A stretch of DNA of 64,000 nt from Euborellia annulipes (GCA_023213315.1 JAKCPI010006242.1:124001-188000); one strand, 5' to 3'; counted from the stretch's first letter, positions 44,642 through 55,327 are shown. Program-made: numbers and translations. The notes: generated from the letters alone by a model not told the origin.

Positions 44642-45212
44642 GACTTAATAATGCATAGCTTCAGAAAATATTGGGTCCAGCCTAACAACCTGGAAGTGTA
44701 CTTTCCAAACAGTACACCACTTGTAAGCGGATTCAAAATCCCGTTGGACTCCAGAGAGATGTGAGCTAATTAATCTTTAACCTTCTTATAAAAGAAAAGA
44801 TCTATCAAATCGAAATTATCCCCATAATACATTTTTCGGAAAACTTAGTATTCTAATTCATTTAATTGATTAAGAAAATATGATATGTGAAAAAAAATTA
44901 AAACAGGTCAAATTTATTTAAAAAAAAAAAAAAAAAATTGATCGATGAATATAAAGAGAGAAAGAGGGAGAGAGAGAGTTTATGAAAAAAGTGTCATTAT
45001 TAATTAAAATTTTTTATAATAGAATATCCCATTAAACATAGAAGGTTACAAGAGAAGCTCGGGGGTATAAGGAAATTATAATCAACAAAATAACTTTAAA
45101 TAATCACGTAAACAAGTGCGTCGTAAGTTTTTTTTTTTTTTTTAAAGAGTAGGTCTATAATATATTAGAATATATTATAATAGAAAATAGGACGTTCATT
45201 TTAAATAAAAAC

Positions 45213-45492
45213 TGAAAAAGTGCAACAGTAAAGTACTAATACTTTTTGGTCGATTTTGATTAAAAGCTTATTTTCACGCCTCAGGGTTCAGTCTAAATAT
45301 AAAATTTCAATCTCCTAGCTCAATTTTTTCATGCTTTAAATTGAACACAGACTATGTTACGAAAACCACTTTTTTGGATTCGGGGGACCTCAAAACGTGT
45401 ATATCCATCAAAATCTCGACATCGAATTTTTGACATGAATCCAATAATTTCTCTATATATACATATATAGGCCTACATATGTAAGAGAAAGT
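45213..45492 (-). repeat. CTGGTG element, ACTTTCTC-end half
   Basis: Minus copy: 'aaaactgaaaaagtgcaac', 'agtactaatac', 'ttttttcatgctttaaattg', 'acgaaaaccacttttttgg', 'tccatcaaaatctcgacat', ending 'gtaagagaaagt'. The microsatellite and hairpin end are missing. Confidence 0.85.
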
Positions 45493-45499
45493 AAAAACA

Positions 45500-46183
45500 A
45501 TGCCCTCTGTAATTTGTATTATTTTTATCGTCAGTCACTTAAAAATGTCTTATAATTAGTATTTCCAGCTTAAAAAGCTCGTTAATTCGTATTGTTTTTA
45601 AAAGAGGGAAGGAGATTGATCTTCTACTTTTTTTCTTTCCTTTCTACAGTTCTCTATCGTGTAGGCCTATATACAAAAAATGCTAATCAAAATGTAACAA
45701 GAAAAAATATTGAAAATATTTGAATGTATTATTAAATTCTAGGTTCTGAGGTTGATGAATGCATCGAAACTGATACTTGTACAAGGCAGTTGACCAACAA
45801 TAACTAAATTTAAAATAAAAACAACGTTTTTATAATTTTTTTGACCGAACATCCGTTTTAGGCGAAGAAGCTGCGAAGTCAATTTAATTTGATAAAAATT
45901 TCGTCTGAATCAGCATATGAATATTCATATTTCTTTATAAAGATAATGTTTGGATTAATGAGTTTTTTAATTTTTTTAAATCTTAAACTCCCGATAATTC
46001 GTACCTGTTCGTCGATCCCGTGACGATACGAATTATCGGGATTCTACTGTAAAATAATTGTTGTTTATACTGATTTAATTTAAGAAATTTAAACTTATGA
46101 TCTGATCTGCGAACTAACCGGAAAACTTTCTTCTACCTTCAATAATCGAATGTTGTGTGATGTGATGTGATTTTTTGTAGACA
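45500..46183. other. AT-rich stretch, weak hairpin-like scrap
   Basis: 46129-46160 ('tttcttctaccttcaataatcg', 'tgttgtgtg') looks like a very diverged half of the CTGGTG hairpin. 'ccgataattcgtacc' near 45992 is inverted as 'acgaattatcggg' near 46027. No gene. Confidence 0.35.
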
Positions 46184-46939
46184 TGTCGTAGACAGATCGT
46201 GAAATTAGACAGTTCATGAACTGTCTAGACATTTCATGGACTGCAGCCAGATCGTTTAATGGTCAAACAGTTACATGATCTGGCTAAAAATTTTAGACAG
46301 TTCATGAAATGCAATTGGGCCTTAGACAGATCGTGTAATGCTCGAGAATTATATGAAATGTCTAAATTTTTTAGGCAGTTCATGAACTGCCTAACAGCAG
46401 TTTTGCCGATCGTGTACTGTTTGTAAAGCAAATAAAGATCTCGAAAAAAGTCAATTTTTTCAATATTATTATTATTATCGATTACTAAATTTTCCAAATC
46501 TTGCCCACTTTGTAAATCTTGAGTTAAGGTGCGCGTCTCGGGGTTCTAATTTTGGGAGATTCCAGCGGCCACAAATTTGAAGCTATCTACCTCAATTTTT
46601 TGAAATTAAAGCTATTTAAAATGTCTACAACTTATAGAAGCCCTTTTTTTGATTTTCGAAAAAATAAATTTTTTTTTTTAGATTTATTGCATTAAATTAC
46701 AAACAGTACACGATCGGCAAAACTGCTGTTAGGCAGTTCATGAACTGCCTAAAAAATTTAGACATTTCATGTAATTCTCGAGCATTACACGATCTGCCTA
46801 AGGCCCAATTGCATTTCATGAACTGTCTAAAATTTTTAGCCAGATCATGTAACTGTTTGACCATTACACGATCTGGCTGCAGTTCATGAAATGTCTAGAC
46901 AGTTCATGAACTGTCTAATTTCACGATCTGTCTACGACA
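46184..46939. mobile_element. 756-bp palindromic element, near-identical arms of about 245 bases, GACA target duplication
   Basis: Left arm 46184-46430 and right arm about 46694-46939 are inverse with only a handful of differences. The ends are TGTCGTAGACAGATCGTG and its inverse. GACA is at both flanks (46180-46183, 46940-46943). Inside each arm the words AGACAGTTCATGAACTGTCT, TTTCATG(G/A)ACTGCAG, AGATCGTGTAATG and AGGCAGTTCATGAACTGCCT recur, many being palindromes themselves. The loop (about 46440-46690) contains part of the TTAA-flanked element seen at 59796. No transposase. Confidence 0.93.
46522..46694 (-). mobile_element. Partial TTAA-type miniature element in the loop
   Basis: Starts TTAAGGTGCGCGTCTC at 46522-46537, then 'gattccagcggccaca', 'taaagctatttaaaatgtct' and 'gattttcgaaaaaata', which match the right half of 59796-60182 in inverse. 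The other end is missing. Confidence 0.75.
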
Positions 46940-46944
46940 GACAT

Positions 46945-48185
46945 ATTATTAAGTTAAATTAACATTTTATTTTGGTGTTTTAAATAAGTATCTGTGTGGA
47001 GTGTATGAACACGATAGCTTAAAAATGTAAAAGAGTTTTGAAATAAATCCGTCAAGTGGTACTTTACCTAACACGTTTTTTTAGAAAATATTTTTCTATT
47101 TTATTTTACAAGTATGAATTAATTTTTAATATTTCTACCCCTGCCACTAGTTGACAAAATATGAAAAAAAAAAAATAAAAGACTTCAAAAATTTTGTAGA
47201 CAAATAATGAATTTAAATGAATAAAAACCGAATAGGTATGGAAATTTTATATGGAATATCATTGACACCCAAATAAGAAAGGGGATGGGAGAGAGAGAGA
47301 GAGAGAGAGAGAGACGAAGATGCTTTGAATTTGTTATTCTACGTCTGGTCGGCAACCTTTTGGAAGATAAGAGCCATTTAAATAATCTACTGAAAATATT
47401 CGAAGAATCGCAATGAATGAAGAAAGAGTAAATCAATACATTTTTTAGCACATACAACGCAGTCGGCGGACCCGGCAAGAAGAAAGAACAACAGCCACCA
47501 CGATCCATGTTGTTAAGCAACATCAGACAGTGCTAAAACTCGAAATAGGTAGTCCCCGAAAAACAAGACTGTAGCCATTATTAATTCAAATATGTTTAAC
47601 TATAAATTGCCTCTGAAGACGAAAGAGAATTAAATTTGAAAAAAATACACTGCTAAAAGTGAAATAAATTGAGAAAAATTTTATATACCAATTGAAAAAT
47701 ATATAAAATTAATGTATTTATTATTCGGAGAGACGTTGCTGTTGATTTTTGAAATAAGAAAGGGCAAGTAAAGTACTTTAGCAGCAAGTAAAAAGGGCGA
47801 TTGCTTCAGTCAACGTGAGAGTCTATTCAAGAAAATATAATATTATACGTATAGCGCCATTTATTTTTTAATAAATAAGAAATTATATATAATATTTAAG
47901 ATATTATATTAATATATATCGCAAAATATTTAATTATATAAACCTTTTATTATTATATATATTATTATTAAATTATTATAAAATTTTAACAGAGAGGTGG
48001 GGATAAACCGGCAGCCAGAAGTGAAAAAAAGGATTAGACTTATATTACAATACCTAGAATAGTCCGGTTAAAAAATTCCACCGATGTAATTGGGTTAATC
48101 GAGGAACTAGGGAGCGATAAATAGTTCCAAACAAATTTTTATTTTCCAGTTTTTTATAGTAGGCTAGTTTAAAATTTTATTAATA
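46945..48185. other. AT-rich stretch, GA microsatellite
   Basis: 'tatgaacacgatagcttaaa' near 47005 recalls the palindromic relative at 43296. A GA repeat lies at 47288-47314. GTCGGCAACCTTTTGG near 47348 is a hAT-like word without a partner. The minus frame 47185-47523 is unrecognised and includes the repeat. Confidence 0.4.
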
Positions 48186-48238
48186 AGAGGGTAAAAATGA
48201 GAAATGCAGCTGTTATTTCTTTATTTGGTCAATTCACA

Positions 48239-48281
48239 CAGCTGACGTTTCGGTTCCGGGTTTGAACCATCTTCAGAGCTG
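48239..48281 (-). ncRNA. Hammerhead ribozyme candidate, intact core
   Basis: Minus strand: CUGAAGA (48276-48270), stem II GGUUC/GAACC, GAAA (48251-48248), CGUC with predicted cleavage after C. Stem I is AGCUG (48243-48239) pairing with CAGCU (48281-48277), five perfect pairs. Stem III ACGU is self-complementary. No inverted partner copy was found nearby. Confidence 0.78.
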
Positions 48282-48469
48282 GGAAAAGTCATTATGAAAG
48301 TGTCATAGTGGATTTTATACATTGTTGAAAATTCTTATATAATAAAATATACACAGTGTGAGACGACCAGGTACATAAAAAAAAATTTGTTAAATTGTTC
48401 AAAATTTTAAATTCTTTATTTATTTTTATTTTTTTAACTAAAAAGACAACCGAGAAGAGCAATAGTTGT

Positions 48470-48532
48470 AGTTAAGCAATGCCAAGTTCGGCAAAAGCTC
48501 GGGATTGGCGACCCCGAGCAATCACCGTGTGG
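48470..48532 (+). repeat. 5S rRNA-derived fragment, copy 1
   Basis: GTTAAGCAATGCCAAGTTCG, then AAAAGCTCGGGATTGGCGAC, then CCGAGCAATCACCGTGT parallels the second half of animal 5S rRNA (the TTAAGCA / CGG / GGGTGACCGCC / GGGAACACCG order), including the internal A-box to C-box promoter. The 5' half is not recognisable. A second copy is at 51655. Either a 5S pseudogene or the head of a 5S-derived SINE. Confidence 0.65.
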
Positions 48533-48689
48533 AATATCCCACGGTAGTCATCGGTATAATATAATTTAAAAATTTATACATAAAAGTCATTCCTAATTAG
48601 CCTCAGTAGCTGAAAAGGGTTAAAAAAAAGCAAAAATAATTTTTTATTGAAAAACTTGGTTAAACTGAACTATATGAGACATTTCTGAA

Positions 48690-48740
48690 TTTAGTCGACG
48701 TTTCGAGCGAGCCGGCAACCAAACGAAAAAGCCAAGATTT
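48690..48740 (-). ncRNA. Partial hammerhead motif
   Basis: Minus strand: GGCUCGCUCGAAACGUC|GAC, that is half a stem II, the GAAA box and the cleavage site. The CUGANGA part is absent. Confidence 0.35.
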
Positions 48741-48800
48741 CTTAGTCAAACGAAAATTTATCAAAAAATTAACTTTTTAAATTTTTTATGTATGTATTTT

Positions 48801-48848
48801 AGAAAGGACTGAAGATGTAACATAATAAATGTACAGAAACGTTTCTGG
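48801..48848 (+). ncRNA. Hammerhead ribozyme candidate, intact core
   Basis: CUGAAGA (48809-48815), stem II GU-ACAU/AUGU-AC with one bulged A and an AAUAA loop, GAAA (48836-48839), CGUU. Stem I is weak (UCU against GGA). It is in the opposite orientation to 48239-48281 but not a sequence copy of it. Confidence 0.55.
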
Positions 48849-48849
48849 C

Positions 48850-49680
48850 TAATTGGCAAAGAAAGCATTCAGAGTATTATTTCTTGGTTGCCTCTGTCTC
48901 TACATATTCTTCACTAGATATTCACAACCACAACTTACACATCAATTATATAAGCTTATAGTTATTATAAAATTAATAAAGATAAAAATAAGTTAGTGTG
49001 ATAGAAGTTTTTAATAAAATAATTAATAGTAAAAGACAATTAATGTATTTTAAAGATAAAATATTTTTAAAAGGTATAAATTTTTCCTGCTCATTTGAAA
49101 AAGATGACGATATTAAGTAATTAAGAGAAAAAGAATTTAGTTTGAAATTTTAAAAAAATGTTTCGCCACCATCCCGCATTCCCCCCTCAAGTAGTGATTG
49201 AAAGATGACCTGAAACTGTCAGTTTTTATAGGCGGTGTCTCTTCTTCATTTTTAATGTTATTTTTTTATAAGAGGAATGATGGGCAAAAATATTTAAGTG
49301 TATTTTATTTAATATTTATAAAGAAAAGTGTTTAAGTCCGATTAAATTTTAGTGTCAAAAATATTCGATGAATTATTAAATTTTTAAAATAAATTTATTC
49401 TCTTTGACAATACTAAAGAGTGAATTGATTATATTATCAATTGTGTGTGATCAGAATATTTTATAATTGTAGATTAGAAATTAGAATAGGTCTATATAAT
49501 ATTTGGTTATTGAATAAAAATTTGGACTTGACCATACGATTTGGTGCTCTTTAGTCTTAAAAAAAAAACACCGGCGGATTCTTAAATTAAGATTAATCTT
49601 TAAAATTAATGAAAATAAAACATCGGGTTAATAATTTAACAACACCCTCTTTTCTCTTCCCCCAATAAATGATGTCACAG
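48850..49680. other. AT-rich stretch, nothing recognised
   Basis: No supported genes or repeat families. Confidence 0.35.
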
Positions 49681-50145
49681 AATCCGCTAGTGCGATTGAG
49701 AAATGTGACCTGATGATATGTGTGTCGATGTACGGATGCAAGGCCAAGGCAACTCACCAGGTGACGGCTCAGGCCTGGGCCCCTGGTCCCGGTCCCGGGA
49801 ACAAGGGCGACGACGATCGTATTCGGATGGAAGATGAATTCTCAGCTCAGTGGGGACGTTTCACCGATAATCGACGGTTGAAATCAAGAGAGAGTGATTG
49901 AGTGAGAAAGAAGGATAATGAGTAAGAGTGTATGAGAGAGAGATATTATTATATATATAAAGAGAGAGCGAATGGTCCAAACAGCTTGGCGCGCGAACGG
50001 CGACTGGGAGATCCGTTGGCCGCCGCCTGCCTCTCCCCTCGGGCCAATCGATGCGCACTCGCCGAGGAAGAGGCCGCCGCCGCCTCCGCCACTACAACCA
50101 CCCTCCCCCCCAACACCGCCTCCAACAACCACCATCTCGGATTGT
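49680..50145. promoter_or_regulatory. GC-rich, CpG-containing island
   Basis: Two GC-rich blocks, 49730-49880 (GGCCTGGGCCCCTGGTCCCG) and 49975-50140 (TTGGCGCGCGAACGGCGACT; CCGCCGCCGCCTCCGCC), flank a GA-rich TATATATATAAAGAGAG stretch at about 49945-49965. The composition is unlike anything else in the window and could mark a host promoter or 5' untranslated exon. Several overlapping frames (49713-49901, 49932-50147, minus 49861-50135) cross it but none is recognisable; their overlap in many frames is what GC-rich DNA gives by chance. Confidence 0.4.
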
Positions 50146-50189
50146 GAAAACTATAGAGATAACAATAAGCTTAGGGTACACACATTTTG

Positions 50190-50430
50190 AAAGAGACGAG
50201 ATACCAACTCAGGCGGTTGCCTGCCTGACACCTTCAAAAACCAAGCACGGCATATTGTGAAAATTACATATAAGACTAATGATGTAATAATAAACGAAGT
50301 GAACACATTTCATCTCCTGTTGATTCGCATAGAGATTACATGTGTAGTAGATATGTATATGAGTAGTTAGTTTATTCAAGAGATCGGAAATTAAACATTT
50401 AGTTAAAAAAAAAAAAAACAGAGATGGATA
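50190..50430. other. Nothing recognised
   Basis: Ordinary AT-rich DNA with an A-run at 50405-50418. Confidence 0.3.
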
Positions 50431-50435
50431 ATTTT

Positions 50436-50671
50436 TCGCCTGCTGAGAATCATAGTGGCCAAAGTCCGAAATTCAAAAATCGAGAAAAGGAGTTTGAAAG
50501 TTTTATAACCCATATACATTTAAATAACGGGGCAATAAATAAATTGGCCAAAATGAATAGCAAAGGATGGAAATATATTTTCACCACTTTGGCACTCAAA
50601 AGACAAAACTCGTAGGCTTAACTCAAAAATTGAATTTTCGAACTTTCGCCACTATGATTCTCAGCAGGCGA
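50436..50671. mobile_element. Short derivative of the TCGCCTGCTGAGA foldback element
   Basis: TCGCCTGCTGAGAATCATAG at the left and CTATGATTCTCAGCAGGCGA at the right, a perfect match over 20 bases. The interior ('cggggcaataaataaattgg', 'aaatgaatagcaaagg', 'aaatatattttcaccactt') matches about 21300-21430 of the 1 kb element in inverse. So it is an internal-deletion derivative of the longer element. Confidence 0.9.
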
Positions 50672-50812
50672 TATTATTATAATACAAAGGGTCGGTTTCT
50701 TCATCCATCATTAAGTAGCTGGCATGTCTTAAGATCCTCAATTTATGCCTCCATCGCATAAATAATAACAATAAGAAATATTTCTGTTATTGTGTGGAAG
50801 TGGCTGTGATTA

Positions 50813-51035
50813 ATATCTTAGAAGAATGGCAGAAGGTGGCAGCCAGGAAGGAGCGTCTCAAAAACAACGAAACTCCCAGATATTCGCGACGTTTCGGTCG
50901 AAATTTATTTGACCATTATCAGGCTACAATAGATTTTTACTCATAATTAACTAGACCTAAACGTCGCGAATATCTGGGAGTTTCATTGTTCTGGAGACGC
51001 TCCTTCTTGACTGCCACCTCCTGCCATTCATCTAA
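50813..51035. mobile_element. Inverted-pair repeat carrying hammerhead motifs
   Basis: Arms 50813-50898 and 50953-51035 are inverse ('aggtggcagccaggaagg' opposite 'ccttcttgactgccacct'; 'actcccagatattcgcgacg' opposite 'cgtcgcgaatatctgggagt'), loop about 55 bases. The hammerhead motif lies on the left (50882-50927, minus). The right arm keeps only its 3' part. Confidence 0.8.
50882..50927 (-). ncRNA. Hammerhead-like motif, mutated core
   Basis: Minus strand: CUGAUAA (50922-50916; G8 changed to A, the position thought to be directly involved in catalysis), stem II GGUC/GACC, GAAA (50895-50892), CGUC. Stem I is poor (GC/GC). Confidence 0.55.
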
Positions 51036-51654
51036 GTTAAGAAATATTTATTTCAAATAAATATTAATTCTATATATAAATAGTTGAATAGGTAAAATGA
51101 CACATTTCGCTTTTTAGGCGAGCTTAAGATCTAAGATGTGTTGGTGCAAATGGGCATTAGACTTGTAATGAGAAGATATAGTATATTATATAAGTACTGA
51201 AAAGGATTTATTCACTACTAAATCGATTAACCAAGGTCTAGTTACTTGACAATGAATGAAGAAACCGGCCCGAATTGGGGAGATGCTAAACCTAATTTTC
51301 AAATTCCCACGGTAAGTTAATTAAACATTTTATTTACGCAAATAATACATAAATCGGTCATTTGCTCCAAGAGTAGCATAACTCAAAACGTCTGTTTTTT
51401 TTCCCAGAAAATAAAAAAACATAATAAAATTGTAACAATACAGAAACTCGGATTAAATTATTTCTTCATTTTCACTGGTAGGCTACATGATACAAAAAAA
51501 AATTCAGATATTTTGCGACGAGTATGAAAAGCTCAGATATGTCACTCTTCCAGGTGAAAGAGGTTTTTTATTATTCGTATTGTGTCAGTAACTCAAAAAT
51601 GCTAATTTTGAATTATGACGATATTGCAGAAAAATGTTTATTTTTTAATTTGCC

Positions 51655-51714
51655 GTTAAGCGATGCCAAGCGCAGCGAAACCTCGGGCGGGTTACCGCGA
51701 GCAATCAGGGTGTA
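51655..51714 (+). repeat. 5S rRNA-derived fragment, copy 2
   Basis: GTTAAGCGATGCCAAGCGCA, then CCTCGGGCGGGTTACCGCG, then AGCAATCAGGGTG. It matches the fragment at 48470 in order and length, with the GGGTTACCGC block closer to 5S rRNA. Same missing 5' half. Confidence 0.65.
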
Positions 51715-51922
51715 TTTGTTTTTTCATATGTAAGCTTATGTCAACACGAACGCGAATTTTAATTAAAAAAAAAAATAATAATTTATTTAAAGAACAGATA
51801 ATCCTCACCCTGATAAATAAGACTGCACTGTATATTAAAAAAAAAATTAAAGAGACTACTTTAATAAGGATTACTTAAGTTCTTTGGAAAGATATGCAAC
51901 CCAAATTGCCAATGAATTTTTT

Positions 51923-52609
51923 ACTTTCTCTTACCTATGTATATATGTAATATATATATAGAGAGAAAGTATTGGATTCATGTCAAAAATTCGATGTCGA
52001 GATTTTGATGGATCTTCACGTTTTGAGGTCCCCTGAATCCAAAAAAGTGGTTTTCGCGACATGGTCTGTCTGTGTGTGGGTGTGTGGGTGTGTGGGTGTG
52101 TGGGTGTGTGTGTGTGTGTTCAATTTTAAGCATGAAGGAATTGAGCTATGAGGTTGAAATTTTATATTTAAGTTAAACACCCCCGGGACCGGAAAAATAA
52201 GCTTTTAATCAAAATCGGCCAAAGAGTACTAGTACTTTACTGATGTACTTTTTCAGTTTTTTTCGATTTTCTCAAAATTTGCTCCAACGATTTTTTTTAA
52301 AATTCAAAAATCAATTATTTTTTAGATGCTCTTTAAAATGTATATTCTCATTTTGCGATTGAAATCTTCTGAAGACCACTTTACTCTTGTATTTCATAGG
52401 GAAGGATAGGAGAAATGGTTGCCATGGTAACAAAATATAAATATTTTCCCATACTTATAAATTTTACATCTTGAATTCAATTGTACCCTACTGTCGGAAA
52501 CTAAATACATGTCGACACGAAAAATCTGGTGTGACAAGCACAGTGCACAACTTTCGATTACCGAAGGTAAGAGAAAGTTGTGTGCTGTGCGCCAGTCACA
52601 CCAGATTTT
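51923..52609 (+). repeat. CTGGTG element, complete reference copy, short subfamily
   Basis: ACTTTCTCTTACCTATG at the left; 'agagaaagtattggattcatg'; a GT microsatellite at 52071-52119; 'agcatgaaggaattgagc'; 'gtactagtactttactgatg'; 'gattttctcaaaatttgctc'; 'gtatattctcattttgcg'; 'ggttgccatggtaacaaaat'; 'aaatacatgtcgacac'; and a hairpin at 52524-52609 whose halves meet at the CGATTACCGAAGGTAAGAG centre. This is the empty-site reference for the Helitron insertion at 9386. It also shows the first half of the ACTTTCTC end is itself a snapback (…GAGAGAAAGTA at 51959-51971). No protein. Confidence 0.93.
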
Positions 52610-52614
52610 TGATT

Positions 52615-54530
52615 AATTGTTCCAAAACTCCTCTATACCATTTCATAATAATCTATTGTTGAGATAGATTTGAAATCTATTTTAATTGTTAATCAATTTG
52701 TGGGAAATTGTTTAACGACCCATTCTCTCGATACCATTAGCTCTTTTTCAATTAATAAAGTATTCTTTGATATATAATTTCAGTAAAGCCATCGAGATGA
52801 ACTATTGTACAAGAAGTGAGCACTTTTTTTTCTTTTCTTTTCCTTTTTTTTTCTACTCTCTCTACCAGTAAGAGAGGGAGAGGTTTGATAAATGGTGAGA
52901 AGGGTACCTTGCTCAGTATCTTATGAGTGGAATTACAAAAATTGAGAACACACACTGCTGATTGGCGAGGGTGATAAATGGTTGAAAGTGCAGCAGGGTG
53001 GAGGGAATCTGGAACTATTACAAAAATTGCCAAAGGTGCTCTGCCGAAGGTGATAAATGGTGGAGAGATGTTAGTAAGTGAGTGGGGGTCGATATGGCGA
53101 TGGGGGATACTATAGATAGAATAGAGGTGGGGGTTGGGATTAGTTTGAAAAATATTTTGCATAGTCTTTAGGAAACAAAGGAACTAACGACAATTAAGAA
53201 ACTTTTATTAGTTTAATCCCATAACCCATTCGATAAAAACTCAGCTTACTTTCTTTTACAGAAATAATATCAAAAATTGTATACTTTAAAATTATCTTCT
53301 TTTCTTGTTTTATATTATACGTAATTTGAAGAAATTTTTTTTTTTTTGATGTACTTTTTTATAATTAAATTCCAAGCTTTTGTTTGCTTAATACCGTGCA
53401 GCAGTTGTGGAATTTTTTATTAAGCAAGGCCCGAACTAGATGGGTGATTTCTCTGGATGCCAGACAAAGAGAGGTCGATCACAAAAGAGGTGTCGCCGAA
53501 CAAATAGAAAAAAGGTCGAACAAAAATTTTTTAGAGCGATTTAATTTGTGAGAAGTCCATCGTCTGTCCCTAGGGAGTAGCACAGAAGACTTTTGTGCTA
53601 GGGGTCAGAGCGATGAAAATTTTCTAAATTACATTTAGAAAAATTAATGCGAAATTATGAAGAAATATCATAAAAATTATTTCAAGAGTTGAGAGTTAGT
53701 CATCGAAACGATCACAATGGAATATAAAGAAAATTCTAATTTTTTTAATGAAAATTATAACGAATTATGTTCGACTTGCATTTTAAGCATTTTATTATGC
53801 TAAAGAACCATTTGTCGTAAAATTCATAATATTTATCAGCTTAAGGTTGTTCGGATAGTACATCGTAAGTCATAATAGAATCTAAATTTTTTTTTAAATA
53901 AAATTAAAAATTTGAATGCCAAAATTCCTTATTATAATTTAGTCGTGACCTATCATAGTTTATAATTGGATTAAGTTAATAATTTAATTACCAAAAATAA
54001 TAAATGAATGACTTTCGACTTGAGCAGTATTTCACGTAATATAGAACTGGCAACATTGCATTCATCAACTATCTATTTTAAATCTTAAACGCCTTAAATT
54101 TTATTTTATTTAATATATTACAATGTTTAATGCAAATCAGTTTAAACACAATGGACGATTTGCGAGAAAAAAATATCGTAAAATTGAAAAAAAAATGTAT
54201 CTGACATAGAGATAAGACACTTATGTTATGCGACGTTGCCAGGCTGGTCTGACTCTCGAGAATTCATTATTTTTAAATATTAGCGACTGTCATTTTGGAG
54301 AATTTGTTGACTTTCTTGTTAAAATATCTTTAAAAGCGGTCGGCAGAAACTTTTGATTTTATTTTTAACATATTCCTCGGAAGTGAATTAATAAAATGTA
54401 AGTTTTTTTGTTTTTGTATCTATTGCAGAGGTGGCTATATAATTCGATATGTGTGCGTTTCGTCGTTATTCCCCATAGGCTACATGTTAAATTTCAATTT
54501 TTTTAAAATTAATTACACGATAACCCTGTG
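52615..54530. other. No gene recognised; short imperfect repeats
   Basis: 52870-53065 holds three imperfect repeats of GGTGATAAATGGT (near 52885, 52970 and 53048). The minus frame 52752-53162 (136 codons) covers this and is not recognised; its lysine-rich segment comes from T-runs. The rest (53170-54530) is AT-rich, with a mixed patch at 53430-53600 that I cannot identify. Confidence 0.35.
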
Positions 54531-54535
54531 TCAGA

Positions 54536-54822
54536 TGCTCTTTCAAATGTATATTCTCATTTTGCGATTGAAATCTTCTGAAGACCACTTTACTCTTGTA
54601 TTTCATAGGGAAGATAGGTGAAATGGTTGCCATGGTAACAAAATATAAATATTTTCCCATACTTATAAATTTTACATCTGAATTCATTTGTTCCGTACTG
54701 TCATGTCGGGAACTAAATATATGTCGACACAAAAAATCTGGTGTGACAAGCACAGTACACAACTTTCGATTACCGAAGGTAAGAGAAAGTTGTGTGCTGT
54801 GCGCCAGTCACACCAGATTTTT
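54536..54822 (+). repeat. CTGGTG element, hairpin half
   Basis: Begins in the 'gatgctctttcaaatgtata' block and runs through 'gttgccatggtaacaaaat' and 'gtcgggaactaaatatatg' to a full hairpin at 54734-54822. Very like 10255-10548, including the extra 'tgtcatgtcgg' words. The left half is missing. Confidence 0.9.
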
Positions 54823-55327
54823 GAAGTTATTTAGATAGATCAAAAACAAATTTTGATAAAATATATTTTCATAGGCAAATTTTGTTCAATCGTGTAAAAA
54901 CAGAAATAAATATAGATGTCTGAGAAAATTAATGCAGAAATAAATGTTTAAATAAATGAATGAAGATTAATCTTGTCTATTAAATTTTTTTGCTAGTCAG
55001 ATAATTACGTGAAATTAAAAAAAAAAAAAAAAAAACTCAAAAATACTTGACAAGCCCGAAATTAAAAAATTAAAGGTCAGGAATCTCAATTCTGCTCTTG
55101 TATCAAGAGAGGCTTGAAAATTAATTACGAGATACTTAAATGAATATAATCGCCCCTCACTCAATATCTCTCGATTTTAGGTGAATTTTTGGTTTTTTAA
55201 TTTACCTTTATAATCTAATCTTTAAAGTTCCTGTGTGATGTATTGCTCCATTTCTGTTGCCATCGTATTAGAGGGTTTAGAATGAAGAAACAACAGAGTT
55301 TTATATAAGAAATATATTATTTATTCT

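Noticed and set aside
45745..45785. Hammerhead-like sequence UUGAUGAAUGCAUCGAAAC
   Set aside because: C3 is changed to U, and no stem I or stem III can be paired; it may be chance.
47185..47523. 112-codon minus-strand frame
   Set aside because: Contains a GA microsatellite read as L-S repeats; no recognisable domain.
47606..47625. CUGAAGACGAAAGAG word
   Set aside because: CUGAAGA is followed at once by C and GAAA, so stem II is absent; not a ribozyme.
52752..53162. 136-codon minus-strand frame
   Set aside because: No recognisable domain, built on imperfect GGTGATAAATGGT repeats and T-runs; no splice or promoter signal supports it.
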